Shown piece after piece: positions 15,527 to 24,089 of a stretch of 32,561 nt of DNA. A model generated the notes under the pieces. The model was not told the DNA's origin. It was given only the letters and a program-made list of their open reading frames with translations, and ran no database searches. The first letter of the stretch is position 1. Every line of letters begins with the position of its first letter. The DNA comes from Phocaeicola plebeius (lineage in GTDB: Bacteria > Bacteroidota > Bacteroidia > Bacteroidales > Bacteroidaceae): positions 1 through 32,561 of the forward strand of contig SFDG01000026.1 of the NCBI GenBank assembly GCA_004558305.1. The letters run 5' to 3'. The position numbers and the translations under genes were made by a program.

Positions 15527-16069
15527 TTAGCGAGCTGCACCTGCCGGAGTGGCCGGAACAGCTGTCAGGCTGATACCCAACTTGGTCTTGATGTCATTCG
15601 TCACATCCTTCACGGCATTGGCATCGATATAAGGGATGTCCGTACGGTTCAGGTCGAACACCAGGGTATAACCACCGGCCGTACCTACCGCCTTAACGGC
15701 ATCTTCCAGCTTCTTGTAGATTGGCTCCATCATTTCAGCGTAGGCCTGCTGCAACTGCTGCTGGGCTTCCTGCTGATACTGCATGCCCTTCTCCTGCATT
15801 TCCTGCAGTTCCTTCTGACGGCGTTCCTGGATGTTCTGAGGAAGCTTTGACTGCTCCTGCTGGTATTCGGCAAACTTCTTGTTGAACTCGTCCGAAGTAC
15901 GCTTGATTTCGTCTTCGTACTGTTTGCGGAGCGTTTCAATATCCGTCTGGGCCTTGGTGTATTCCGGCATGACAGGAATGATGTCCATCGACTTGAACTG
16001 CCCGAACTTCTGGGCAAACACGCTCATCGGAGCGATGAGCAAAAGCAAAAAAGCAATTTTTTTCAACAT
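15527..16069 (-). CDS. OmpH/Skp-family periplasmic chaperone, second copy
   Basis: A 180-residue protein with signal peptide MLKKIAFLLLLIAPMSVFAQ. The mature part begins with KFGQFKSMDIIPVMPEY, which fits the conserved start of the Skp core. It then has a long charged, Gln-rich coiled coil (about residues 40-120, for example QQEAQQQLQQAYAEMM) that would form the tentacle helices, and a closing strand region (GGYTLVFDLNRTDI). Skp trimers hold unfolded outer-membrane proteins on the way to BamA, encoded two genes upstream. It lies 52 bp after the first skp gene, with a -7 match in the gap, so it may also be expressed independently. A Pro/Ala-rich tail (VPATPAGAAR) is unusual compared with the first copy. 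Confidence 0.9.
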   Translation of the reverse strand: MLKKIAFLLLLIAPMSVFAQKFGQFKSMDIIPVMPEYTKAQTDIETLRKQYEDEIKRTSDEFNKKFAEYQQEQSKLPQNIQERRQKELQEMQEKGMQYQQEAQQQLQQAYAEMMEPIYKKLEDAVKAVGTAGGYTLVFDLNRTDIPYIDANAVKDVTNDIKTKLGISLTAVPATPAGAAR

Positions 16070-16108
16070 AATCGTAAGTATCTATTTTTGTTTCTAATTT
16101 CCAGTTTG

Positions 16109-16116
16109 CAAAAGTA
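16109..16116 (-). promoter_or_regulatory. Internal -7 element before the second skp gene
   Basis: Reads TACTTTTG on the minus strand, 39 bp before the start codon. The -33 position lacks TTG, so the promoter is probably secondary to operon transcription. Confidence 0.45.
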
Positions 16117-16121
16117 TAAAA

Positions 16122-16637
16122 TTAATTTGAATATCCTAACTTCGCCAGCACTTCATTGCTGATATCGATCTTGGGAGAAGCAAAAATCATGCTCTGGGCC
16201 GACGAGCGGTCGATAACGGCATCGTATCCCTGCTGGAGGGCCAGCTGCTTGATGGCTTCATACACACGGTCCTGAACAGGCTCCAGCAACTCTTTCTGCT
16301 TCTTCGCAGCTTCTCCTTCCGGACCGAAATACTTTTTCCGGAGTTCGGCGGCTTCCTTTTCCTTGGCCACGATGGCCTCTTCCTTGGCCGTCTTCTGGGC
16401 TGGAGTCAACGAGGAGGCCGATTTCTGGTAGGCTTCGTAGAGGGACTTGGCCTCGGCAGCCTTGGCTTCCACCTCGCGTTGCCATTGCTGGCCCAGCTTG
16501 TCCAGCTGTTGGCTGGCTTGTGTATACGCCGGAATCTGCTGAAGGATAAACTCCATATCTACCAAAGCAAAGCGTTGTGCCTGTACGGTCAGCAGGCAGA
16601 CAACCGTCAATACGGCTGAGAGAATCATTCGTTTCAT
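16122..16637 (-). CDS. OmpH/Skp-family periplasmic chaperone, first copy
   Basis: A 171-residue protein. ATG 16637 (MKRMILSAVLTVVCLLTVQAQ) gives a proper signal peptide; the in-frame extension overlaps the end of bamA and is rejected. The mature part has the typical Skp layout: FALVDMEFILQQIPAYTQA, a charged coiled-coil section (about 40-125) rich in Lys, Glu and Ala, and the closing QQGYDAVIDRSSAQSMIFAS. It lies 19 bp behind bamA, so the two are tightly co-transcribed and should act together in outer-membrane protein assembly. Tandem skp paralogues after bamA are common in Bacteroidetes. Confidence 0.92.
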   Translation of the reverse strand: MKRMILSAVLTVVCLLTVQAQRFALVDMEFILQQIPAYTQASQQLDKLGQQWQREVEAKAAEAKSLYEAYQKSASSLTPAQKTAKEEAIVAKEKEAAELRKKYFGPEGEAAKKQKELLEPVQDRVYEAIKQLALQQGYDAVIDRSSAQSMIFASPKIDISNEVLAKLGYSN

Positions 16638-16656
16638 ATCATTCACACATTTAAAG

Positions 16657-19302
16657 TTAGAACTCTTGTCCGATAATGAAGTGGAACTGGCTGCCACTGT
16701 ACTGGGTGGAGCCGTCAATCTTGTCGAAACCATAGGCCCAGTCGATACCCATCATACCAATCATCGGCAGGAAGATGCGGACACCCACACCCGCCGAACG
16801 CTTCAGCTGGAAGGGATTGAACTTGCTGACTTCCGTCCAGGCGTTACCTCCTTCCACAAAGCCCAAGGCATAGATGCTGGTGGAATTTTCCAGCATCAGC
16901 GGGTAGCGCAATTCGGCACCCAGACGGATGTAGGCATAGCCTTCGCTGCCGTAAGGGGTCAGTGAACCGTTCTCATAACCACGCAGTGCGATGGTCTCGG
17001 ACGCATAGTTGTAGCTGTAACCCGTCATACCGTCACCTCCCATATAGAAGGTCTCGAACGGCGAACGCTTGTACTTGTTGTAGTGGCCCAGCAGTCCGAA
17101 CTCGGCACGGGTCATGATGACCGGTGTCTTCTGGATGTCCATCAAGGCGGTATAAGTCTTCGAACGGAACTTCCACTTATGGTATTCCACCCAGCGGTAC
17201 ATGCTGGCGGCATCCTCGTAATTGTCCTTTCCGTAGGTCGAGAAGTCCTTGTTGCTGAACAGCGAATAAGGCGGCGTGATGGACACGGATGCGCTGAATT
17301 CCGAACCGTAACGGGGGAAAATGGGGTTGTCGGTGGAGTTACGTGCCAGGGTCAGGTTCAGGCTCAGGTTGTTGCAGTTGCCCGAATTCATATACTGGCC
17401 GTTGTTCAGCTTGATATACAGGTAGCTCCAGTCCTTCAGCATGAACCGCTGATAGGAGAGTTCGGCCGACAGGGTGAAGAAGTCGTCGGGCCAACGCAGA
17501 CGCTTGCCCCATCCCAACGAAATGCCGAACATCTTCAGCGACTTGTCGGGGTCATAATACGACTCGTAGTTGTCGTAGTAGCCACCGTAATAGCTTCCGT
17601 AACCGCTCAGCATGCTGTAGTAGCTGTTCGACACGGCATTGTTCCAGTACTGGCTGCTGATGTCGGTCTGCACCGAATAGAAGGCCGATACCGACAAGGA
17701 GTTCGGACGCTTGCCGCCGAACCACGGATCGAGGAACGACACACTGTACGACTGGTAGTAGCTACCGTTGGTCTGTCCGCTGATGGTCAGGGTCTGTCCG
17801 TCTCCCTGAGGCAGGAAGCCACGGTAGTTGTCGTTCTTGCGGAAGAGGTTGGCGACGGAGAAGTTGGTGAACTTCAGGCTCAGCTTACCGATTACACCCG
17901 TCTGTCCCCAACCGGCCGAGAATTCCACCTGGTCGTTCGCCTTCGATTCCAGTCCCCAGTTGATGTCCACCGTACCGTCTTCCGGATTGGGCTTGACATC
18001 CGGCTTGATGTTCTCCGGGTTGAAGTGACCCATCTGCGCAATTTCACGGTAGGTACGCTCCAAGGCTTCCTTGCTGAACAAGTCGCCCGGGCGGGTACGC
18101 ATCTCACGGCGGATTACGTTCTCATACAGGCGGTCATTACCATTGATGCGGACATGGCTGATAGAGGCCTGCGGACCTTCCACGATACGCATCTCCAGAT
18201 CGACCGAATCCTTGTCGATGTTCACTTCCACCGGGTCAAGGTTGAAGAACACATAGCCGCGGTTGTAGTAATTGTTGCCGATGGCATCATCGTCTGTCGA
18301 CACACGTTCGTTCAACAGCTTCTGGTTGTAGACATCTCCCTTGTTCATGCGGAGCTGCTGGCTCAGCAGGTCGGAAGGATAGACGGTATTGCCCACCCAG
18401 GTAATGTCGCGCAGGTAATACTTCTGTCCTTCGTGGATTTTCATGTAGACATCCACGGTACGGTCGTCGAAAGGAGTCACGCTGTCCACCTCGATGATGG
18501 CATCGCGGTAACCCAGTTCGTTATATTTGTCGATAATCTTCTGCTTGTCCTCTTCGTAACGCTCGTTGATGAACTTCTTGGTCCGGAAGAAGTTCGCCAG
18601 TTTTCCCTTTTCATTGGTCTTCTTCATGACGCGCTTCAGCTTCTTGTCGCTCAGCACGGCGTTGCCTTCGATGGTGATGGAGTTGACCTTCACCTTTTCC
18701 TTCTTGTCAATGTCCACATCCACGTAGACCTGCTCCTTGTTCTCCGGATCTTCGCGTTCGATGATGTTCACTTCGGCATTCTTGAACCCCTTCTCGTCGA
18801 AATGCTTCTTGATGATGATCTTGGCGCGGTCCACCATGTTCGGCGTAATCTGCATTCCCTTGACCATGTTCCCCAGCTTCAGCTGCAGATCCTCACGCTC
18901 GCTCTTCTTCACACCGTGGAAGGCGATGTCGGTGATACGCGGACGCTGGGCCAGTTCAATCATCAGATAGATCTTATTGCCTTCAATCTTCTCGGCAGAA
19001 ATCTTGACGTTCGAGAACAGGCCGTGCCGCCAATAGCGCTTCACTGCACTGGTGATATCGTCACCGGGAACCGTAATGGTCTGTCCCACTGCCAGTCCGG
19101 AGATACCTATCAGCACATAGTCTTCATAGTTCTTCACGCCTGTGACCTTGATGTCGGCAATCTCGTACTTCTTGGGCGAACCGTTGTACAAGATGACAGG
19201 GAGGTCATTGTCGGTAGTAGCGTTCTCTTGGGCGAAGGCAGCCTGTGGAACGGCTCCTGCACCCGCCAGTGCCAATAGAAAAAAGGGAATAGAGTATCGC
19301 AT
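16657..19302 (-). CDS. bamA: Outer-membrane protein assembly factor BamA
   Basis: An 881-residue Omp85 protein, the core of the machine that inserts beta-barrel proteins into the outer membrane. It has a signal peptide at 1-25 (ending AAFAQ), then about five POTRA domains (about residues 45-440; for example YEIADIKVTGVKNY, RITDIAFHGVKKSERE, VNSITIEGNAVLSDKKL and ASISHVRINGNDRLYE). The C-terminal barrel carries the conserved loop-6 motif as LRGYENG near residue 773, and the chain ends in aromatic FHFIIGQEF as needed for recognition. Length is slightly above the proteobacterial protein, with a Tyr/Ser-rich insertion in the barrel (MLSGYGSYYGGYYDNYESYY). Only 3 bp separate it from uppS. Confidence 0.96.
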   Translation of the reverse strand: MRYSIPFFLLALAGAGAVPQAAFAQENATTDNDLPVILYNGSPKKYEIADIKVTGVKNYEDYVLIGISGLAVGQTITVPGDDITSAVKRYWRHGLFSNVKISAEKIEGNKIYLMIELAQRPRITDIAFHGVKKSEREDLQLKLGNMVKGMQITPNMVDRAKIIIKKHFDEKGFKNAEVNIIEREDPENKEQVYVDVDIDKKEKVKVNSITIEGNAVLSDKKLKRVMKKTNEKGKLANFFRTKKFINERYEEDKQKIIDKYNELGYRDAIIEVDSVTPFDDRTVDVYMKIHEGQKYYLRDITWVGNTVYPSDLLSQQLRMNKGDVYNQKLLNERVSTDDDAIGNNYYNRGYVFFNLDPVEVNIDKDSVDLEMRIVEGPQASISHVRINGNDRLYENVIRREMRTRPGDLFSKEALERTYREIAQMGHFNPENIKPDVKPNPEDGTVDINWGLESKANDQVEFSAGWGQTGVIGKLSLKFTNFSVANLFRKNDNYRGFLPQGDGQTLTISGQTNGSYYQSYSVSFLDPWFGGKRPNSLSVSAFYSVQTDISSQYWNNAVSNSYYSMLSGYGSYYGGYYDNYESYYDPDKSLKMFGISLGWGKRLRWPDDFFTLSAELSYQRFMLKDWSYLYIKLNNGQYMNSGNCNNLSLNLTLARNSTDNPIFPRYGSEFSASVSITPPYSLFSNKDFSTYGKDNYEDAASMYRWVEYHKWKFRSKTYTALMDIQKTPVIMTRAEFGLLGHYNKYKRSPFETFYMGGDGMTGYSYNYASETIALRGYENGSLTPYGSEGYAYIRLGAELRYPLMLENSTSIYALGFVEGGNAWTEVSKFNPFQLKRSAGVGVRIFLPMIGMMGIDWAYGFDKIDGSTQYSGSQFHFIIGQEF

Positions 19303-19305
19303 TGT

Positions 19306-20043
19306 TTACTTCAAAATTTGTTCACTTGTTTTGCCAAATCGGCGTTCTCTTTGTTGATAATCACAAATAGCCTTGCAGAATTCCTCCTCGCCGAAATCGG
19401 GCCAGAAGGTCGTGCAAAAATACAGTTCGGAATACGCACACTGCCACAACAGGTAGTTGCTCAACCGGATTTCGCCCCCTGTGCGGATCAGCAGGTCAGG
19501 GTCGGGCATGAAATGGGTGGCCAGATGACGGCCGATGACCGCTTCGTCAATGTCCTCGGCACGGAGTTCGCCCCGTTCCACCTCAGCAGCTATGCGGCGC
19601 AGGGTATCTGTCAGTTCCCACCGGGAGGAATAGCTCAATGCAAGCACCAGACACATGCCCGTGTTGCGGGAAGTGCGCTCGATGCATTGCTGCAGGCGTT
19701 CGCGTACATTGTCGGGCAGTTTGGCCGTATCGCCGATGATGCGGAAAGAGATGTTGTTCTTCATGAACGTTTCCTCTTCCAGCGAATCCATCAGCAGCCC
19801 CATCAGTGCGGCCACCTCATCGGCCGGACGGTTCCAGTTCTCGGTAGAGAACGTGTAAAGGGTCAGGAATTTCACTCCCAGACGAGCCGCTGTCTCAGCG
19901 ATGACATGGACACTTTTGGCGCCAGCCTGATGGCCGAGCGAGCGTGCCTGTCCACGCTGTTTGGCCCATCGTCCGTTGCCATCCATGATGACGGCTACGT
20001 GCGCGGGAATCCGAGTCGGGTCTATCTGTTCTTTATAAGTCAT
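19306..20043 (-). CDS. uppS: Isoprenyl transferase (undecaprenyl diphosphate synthase)
   Basis: Makes the C55 lipid carrier used for peptidoglycan and surface polysaccharides, by adding isopentenyl units to farnesyl diphosphate. It has 245 residues. The start at 20043 (MTYKEQIDPTRIPAHV) is preceded by a GGAGGA ribosome-binding sequence about 9 nt upstream, unusual for Bacteroidetes and the reason to prefer it over ATG 20076. The first conserved motif, HVAVIMDGNGRWAK (15-28), holds the catalytic Asp21, and the second is LTLYTFSTENWNRP. The C-terminal region DLLIRTGGEIRLSNYLLWQ and ELYFCTTFWPDF is intact. Placement between a DUF6242-like lipoprotein gene and bamA ties it to envelope biogenesis. 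Confidence 0.96.
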   Translation of the reverse strand: MTYKEQIDPTRIPAHVAVIMDGNGRWAKQRGQARSLGHQAGAKSVHVIAETAARLGVKFLTLYTFSTENWNRPADEVAALMGLLMDSLEEETFMKNNISFRIIGDTAKLPDNVRERLQQCIERTSRNTGMCLVLALSYSSRWELTDTLRRIAAEVERGELRAEDIDEAVIGRHLATHFMPDPDLLIRTGGEIRLSNYLLWQCAYSELYFCTTFWPDFGEEEFCKAICDYQQRERRFGKTSEQILK

Positions 20044-20069
20044 GATGTCGTTTCCTCCAGCTAAACTGA

Positions 20070-21542
20070 TTACCATTTGGGCTGGAAGCCTAACCGGTTG
20101 ACACGGCCGCGCGTGAGCGTTCCGTCGGTCCAGACTATCCAGATAAACTGTTCCTTGTCGGTCGTGCAGGAATAGCCACCTGCCACTTCCCTATTATAAT
20201 AATGTGTGAAAGTTTCGTTGTCCTCCGGGAAGGTGGCCCCTGTTTCCACGGGTTCCCAAGTCAGGCCGTTATTGGCCGAGACGAACAGCTTGGTGAAAGG
20301 CTCGTAGGCATACGTATTGTTCACCGCCTTTCCTCCGAATGCATACAACACCTGGTCGTAATACAGAAGGGTCGGATCGACGATGTTGGGGCAGGACAAG
20401 GAGTCCGCCGGACTCTTCAAGATGCGCCAGGCGGCATCGTTGGTCAGGCGAGTAGCCACAACCGCCGCTGAGTCGGCAGCCTCAGCGTTCTGGCTCAGCG
20501 TAATGACATTCACGAAGTTAGCATTGTAGGATACGGGGACTACAGTCGACACCACACGGGCATCCGTTCCGGCAGGGAAATCTGTCGCCCCCTCGTCAGT
20601 CCATTGACCGGTAGCCGTCGCATACACCCAACTATGTCCGTCCGTACTCCGGGCATACAGGTAACTGCCCGCCTTGCAGGCAGGTCCAGCCAAGAGGTGA
20701 GAGAGTCCCTCCGGCACACTTCCCAGGTCGGCCGGCTCTACCGCTGCCGTCTCCGGACGGAAAACATACAATGTCCCTTCGGCCAGGAAACAGACTGCCT
20801 CCTGCAACTGGACCGCCGTATACGGATCGGTTCCGGCAGGCAGCGTCACCCGTTGCCATCGGGTAGGTTGCGCCTGGACGGCCACCGTCCCGGCATATTG
20901 ATAAGAGAAGGACAGGTATTCCGCTACAGGCGTACGGTCTTCTGCATATCCGAAGACCACCAACTTGTCGCCGACATAGAGAGCCTTCTGATGCGACAAG
21001 GGACCGGACACGAACGAGCGTTCGAAAGGCTGGCTCCACTGCAGCGAATCAGGTTCCTGCTGGTGGACATTCACCTTCACCCGATAGGGGGCTCCCAATG
21101 TACCGGCATAGGTCATGACCTTCAGTTCAATCGGTCCCAAGGTAAAGTCCAAGGAGTCCGTCGTGGTCAGCAAGGTGTCTACCCCCACATCCTCCTTACT
21201 GGTCCGCTTGCGGTAGATCACCATTCCCGTGTCGGAAGTGACATTGACCAACACCTTGTCAATATGCGTGCCGACCGGCAGCGAATCCTTGTTTTCGATT
21301 TCACGAGTCAGCTGGTTAATGGCAAACGGATAGGCCGACAGGTCCAGTGAATCCACGACCAACGTATCATTTCCCAGGCTGTCCTTCGCCAGGAAAGTTC
21401 GGTATAACGTGCCCACCGAAAAGGAGGTGATACTGGACTCCGGACTGTAGACGATTTCCTCCACATCCGACTCCAAACACGATGTCAAAGCACCGGCCAG
21501 TATCCACAAGCCCGCTATGAATGATAAAAACTTTATTTTCAT
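20070..21542 (-). CDS. DUF6242-like lipoprotein, 490 aa
   Basis: The product has a lipoprotein signal peptide (MKIKFLSFIAGLWILAGALTSC, Cys22). The first 150 mature residues look like one or two immunoglobulin-like or cadherin-like domains (SSITSFSVGTLYRTF, IDKVLVNVTSDTG, RVKVNVHQQ). The remainder (about 165-490) shows repeated Kelch/propeller-type blades with aromatic turns, such as GPLSHQKALYVGDKLVVFGY and DQVLYAFGGKAVNNTY. I assign it to the DUF6242 type with moderate certainty; function is unknown. It is the first gene of the uppS-bamA-skp-skp-murI operon, with a -7 element at 21578-21571 (TACTTTTG). Its stop lies 26 bp before the uppS start, making an outer-membrane or envelope role plausible. 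Confidence 0.78.
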   Translation of the reverse strand: MKIKFLSFIAGLWILAGALTSCLESDVEEIVYSPESSITSFSVGTLYRTFLAKDSLGNDTLVVDSLDLSAYPFAINQLTREIENKDSLPVGTHIDKVLVNVTSDTGMVIYRKRTSKEDVGVDTLLTTTDSLDFTLGPIELKVMTYAGTLGAPYRVKVNVHQQEPDSLQWSQPFERSFVSGPLSHQKALYVGDKLVVFGYAEDRTPVAEYLSFSYQYAGTVAVQAQPTRWQRVTLPAGTDPYTAVQLQEAVCFLAEGTLYVFRPETAAVEPADLGSVPEGLSHLLAGPACKAGSYLYARSTDGHSWVYATATGQWTDEGATDFPAGTDARVVSTVVPVSYNANFVNVITLSQNAEAADSAAVVATRLTNDAAWRILKSPADSLSCPNIVDPTLLYYDQVLYAFGGKAVNNTYAYEPFTKLFVSANNGLTWEPVETGATFPEDNETFTHYYNREVAGGYSCTTDKEQFIWIVWTDGTLTRGRVNRLGFQPKW

Positions 21543-21570
21543 TTACTCCAAGTCGTTTAATTACAAGTTG

Positions 21571-21578
21571 CAAAAGTA
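21571..21578 (-). promoter_or_regulatory. -7 element of the envelope operon
   Basis: TACTTTTG on the minus strand, 28 bp before the first gene of the operon. No TTG is seen at the -33 spacing. Confidence 0.55.
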
Positions 21579-21698
21579 GAAAGTTTTTTGGCTACTCCCC
21601 ACATTTATACTAAGTTTTATATTAAATTATGGATAAAAGCCGCTTTTTCCCCGACCAAACGGCCATTTTTTCCTACCAAAAAGGGAGGAATCCCCTCG

Positions 21699-22736
21699 TC
21701 AGTGACGGAAATAATGCGACACCACAACTCCTCCCCGACGGAGGAATTCGCGGTGCAGGCCTGCCGGCAACACCGGAGAAGGCACACCGTCTCCCAGGCA
21801 GACCGCCGCGTGTTCCACAAAGATTTCGTCCCAGCAACCGGCATCCAGGAACGACTGCAGCGTCTGGCTGCCCCCTTCCACCAGCAACGACTGCAGTTTC
21901 CGGTCGTACAGATAGCTGAACACCTGCGGAAGCGCAGGCAGAGAAGCATCCAAGCGGCAATACTCCACTCCGGGGCAGGGGCGTTCCTCGCGTTCGGTCA
22001 GGACCACCGTAGGCACACTGCCGTCCAGCAGGTGCAGGCCGGCAGGCAGTGACAGGCGGCGGTCGATGACCATGCGGAGCGGATTATTCCCGTACCAGTG
22101 GCGGGTGGTCAGTGAAGGATTGTCGAGCAGGGCCGTGCGGGTACCCACCAGAATGGCCTGGTGTTCGGCCCGCAGCCGGTGGACATACAGCGATGAAACA
22201 GGAGTGGAAAGGACCACAGGCTCACCGCCTTCCCTCCGCTTGTCCAGAAAGCCGTCGGCCGACTCCGCCCATTTCAAGGTAATGTAAGGGCGATGCTCGG
22301 TATGGAACACCACAAAACGACGGATCAAGGCCCGGCACTCGGCTTCGAGCACCCCGACCGTCACCGCTATTCCTGCCTCCTGCAGCTTGCGGATTCCCCT
22401 GCCGGCGACCTGCGGAAACGGGTCCACACATCCGATGACCACGCGGGGAATGCCTTTCCGGACAATCAGGTCGGCACACGGAGGAGTCTTCCCATAGTGC
22501 GAGCACGGCTCCAGACTAACATACAACGTGGATTCTTTCAGCAACATCTCGTCCTTCACCGAAGCGATGGCATTCACCTCGGCATGTCCCTGCCCACAAT
22601 GCACATGGTATCCCTCGCCGATGATTCGGCCGTTGCAGACAATAACAGCCCCCACCATCGGATTGGGAGCTGCGGTACATTCAGCGTTGCGTGCCAATTC
22701 CAGGCAGCGACGCATATATTTTTCATCATTCGTCAT
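21699..22736 (-). CDS. ribD: Bifunctional riboflavin biosynthesis deaminase/reductase
   Basis: Carries out the deamination and side-chain reduction steps of riboflavin synthesis in the cytoplasm. It has 345 residues from ATG 22736. The N-terminal cytidine-deaminase-type domain has HAE at 51-53 and the zinc ligands in SLEPCSHYGKTPPC (Cys78, Cys87), followed by VVIGCVDPFPQVAGRG. The C-terminal RibD_C reductase domain starts near residue 150 (RPYITLKWAESADGFLDKR) and includes LVGTRTALLDNPSLTTR and LLVEGGSQTLQSFLDAG. Both domains look complete. It is divergent from prmC with only 34 bp between start codons, so the two promoters must overlap. Confidence 0.95.
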   Translation of the reverse strand: MTNDEKYMRRCLELARNAECTAAPNPMVGAVIVCNGRIIGEGYHVHCGQGHAEVNAIASVKDEMLLKESTLYVSLEPCSHYGKTPPCADLIVRKGIPRVVIGCVDPFPQVAGRGIRKLQEAGIAVTVGVLEAECRALIRRFVVFHTEHRPYITLKWAESADGFLDKRREGGEPVVLSTPVSSLYVHRLRAEHQAILVGTRTALLDNPSLTTRHWYGNNPLRMVIDRRLSLPAGLHLLDGSVPTVVLTEREERPCPGVEYCRLDASLPALPQVFSYLYDRKLQSLLVEGGSQTLQSFLDAGCWDEIFVEHAAVCLGDGVPSPVLPAGLHREFLRRGGVVVSHYFRH

Positions 22737-22757
22737 AGCGATGTTATTTTAATTGCT

Positions 22758-22765
22758 TATTTTTG
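22758..22765 (+). promoter_or_regulatory. -7 element upstream of prmC
   Basis: TATTTTTG ends 5 bp before the prmC ATG at 22771. If used, transcription would start at or near the start codon, giving an almost leaderless mRNA. No matching TTG is found 20 bp upstream. Confidence 0.4.
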
Positions 22766-22770
22766 CAGCC

Positions 22771-23613
22771 ATGCATCCCATCTACACGTACATAAAAGAC
22801 AACCTGAGCGACGCTTACACTCCCTCGGAAGGGGCCGCACTCGCCAAATGGATTCTCACGGAGGTCTTCCACTTCTCTGTGACGGAACTCTATGGCGGCA
22901 AAGGTACGAATTTTCCCGAAAACGAGCGGAAGCGACTGGAAGATATTCTCCGCCGGCTGAGAAACTTCGAACCGATGCAATACATCCTGGGCGAGGCCCG
23001 CTTCGACGGACGGACCTTCCGGGTGACTCCCGATGTACTGATACCGCGTCCGGAAACCGAGGAACTGGTGGACTGGATTGTGCACGACCATCCCGAAAGC
23101 CATTTGCGGGTGCTGGACATCGGCACAGGCAGCGGCTGCATCCCGATTACGCTGGCCCTCCGGCTGGACCGACCTGACGTGGCAGCTTGGGACATTTCCA
23201 GGCAGGCCCTGGCCGTGGCCCAAGGAAATGCCGAGGCACACGGGGTACAGATTGCGTTTTTGCAGACCGACATTCTCCAGCCGCACGTGCCTACTATTAA
23301 TAAGGTGGAAATTCTGGTCAGCAATCCTCCTTATGTCACCGAAAAGGAACGGGCTGACATGGCTCCCAACGTACTGGAATGGGAGCCGGGACTGGCCCTT
23401 TTTGTCCCCGACAACGACCCGCTCCGCTTCTACCGCCGCATTGCCGGACTGGGGAGAGAACTGCTGGTTTCCGGAGGAAGTCTGTATTTCGAAATCAACC
23501 GTTCCTACGGGATGGAAGTGGTGCAACTGCTGCACGACCTGGGCTATCGGGAAGTGGAGCTTCGCCAGGACCTGTCCGGCAACGACCGAATGACCAAAGC
23601 TATCCGACCATGA
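22771..23613 (+). CDS. prmC: Release factor glutamine methyltransferase
   Basis: Methylates the Gln of the GGQ motif in peptide-chain release factors, using S-adenosylmethionine. It has 280 residues from ATG 22771 (MHPIYTYIKDNLSD). The N-terminal helical domain ends near FEPMQYILGEARFDGRTF. The Rossmann fold has SAM-binding VLDIGTGSGCI (114-124), and the catalytic NPPY motif is at 185-188 (VSNPPYVTEKE). It heads a prmC-recX-comF cluster in which successive genes overlap: the prmC stop overlaps the recX start as ATGA. The promoter is compressed between this gene and ribD. Confidence 0.95.
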   Translation: MHPIYTYIKDNLSDAYTPSEGAALAKWILTEVFHFSVTELYGGKGTNFPENERKRLEDILRRLRNFEPMQYILGEARFDGRTFRVTPDVLIPRPETEELVDWIVHDHPESHLRVLDIGTGSGCIPITLALRLDRPDVAAWDISRQALAVAQGNAEAHGVQIAFLQTDILQPHVPTINKVEILVSNPPYVTEKERADMAPNVLEWEPGLALFVPDNDPLRFYRRIAGLGRELLVSGGSLYFEINRSYGMEVVQLLHDLGYREVELRQDLSGNDRMTKAIRP

Positions 23614-24089
23614 AAGAATACACCGAAAAAGAACTGACCCTGAAGGCAGAAGCCTATTGCGCCGCTGCCGAACGCTGCCCGTCCGACGTACGGACCAAAC
23701 TGCGCCAATGGGGCAGTGACGAACCGGCCACTGCCGCCGTCATGGCCCATCTGTTCAAGGAACGATACCTGGATGAAAGCCGCTACTGCGTGGCCTTCGT
23801 GCGCGACAAGTACCGCTTCAACCAGTGGGGGCGTCTCAAGATTGTCCAGGCATTGCGGATGAAACAGCTCCCCGACGAGGCCATCGATGCCGGACTGCGG
23901 GAAATCAACGAAGAGGAATACACCGACCTCCTCCGGCAGCTGCTCCGGCAGAAGGAGAAGGGAGTCCGGGCTGCCAACGACTACGAACGCAGGGCCAAAC
24001 TGATGCGGTTCGCAGCCGGCAAGGGATTTGCACTGGACGAGATTCAGCAATGCCTCCGACACCTCCATGCCGATGAGTTTATGGAATGA
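23610..24089 (+). CDS. recX: RecX-family regulator of RecA
   Basis: RecX proteins bind RecA filaments and limit their extension. The product is 159 residues, all helical, starting at ATG 23610 inside the prmC stop. The three-repeat RecX pattern is visible: ALAY-type segment AEAYCAAAERCPSDVRTKL, then YLDESRYCVAFVRDKYRFNQWGR and LRMKQLPDEAIDAGL, and a last repeat ending RRAKLMRFAAGKGFALDEI. The ATGA junction means translation is coupled to prmC. Its 3' end overlaps the comF-type gene by 17 bp. No recA is present in the window. Confidence 0.9.
   Translation: MKEYTEKELTLKAEAYCAAAERCPSDVRTKLRQWGSDEPATAAVMAHLFKERYLDESRYCVAFVRDKYRFNQWGRLKIVQALRMKQLPDEAIDAGLREINEEEYTDLLRQLLRQKEKGVRAANDYERRAKLMRFAAGKGFALDEIQQCLRHLHADEFME

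Noticed and set aside
15527..16637. The two skp genes as a recent tandem duplication
   Set aside because: Their protein sequences differ strongly outside the general Skp pattern, so they are old paralogues.
17083..19278. Long plus-strand open frame (731 codons) opposite bamA
   Set aside because: It is antisense to a fully convincing BamA; the translation is biased and has no recognisable motif or promoter. It reflects codon bias on the other strand.
23379..23609. N-terminal extension of RecX into prmC
   Set aside because: The extended frame reads as a shadow of prmC; the ATGA junction at 23610 gives the family-typical start and length.
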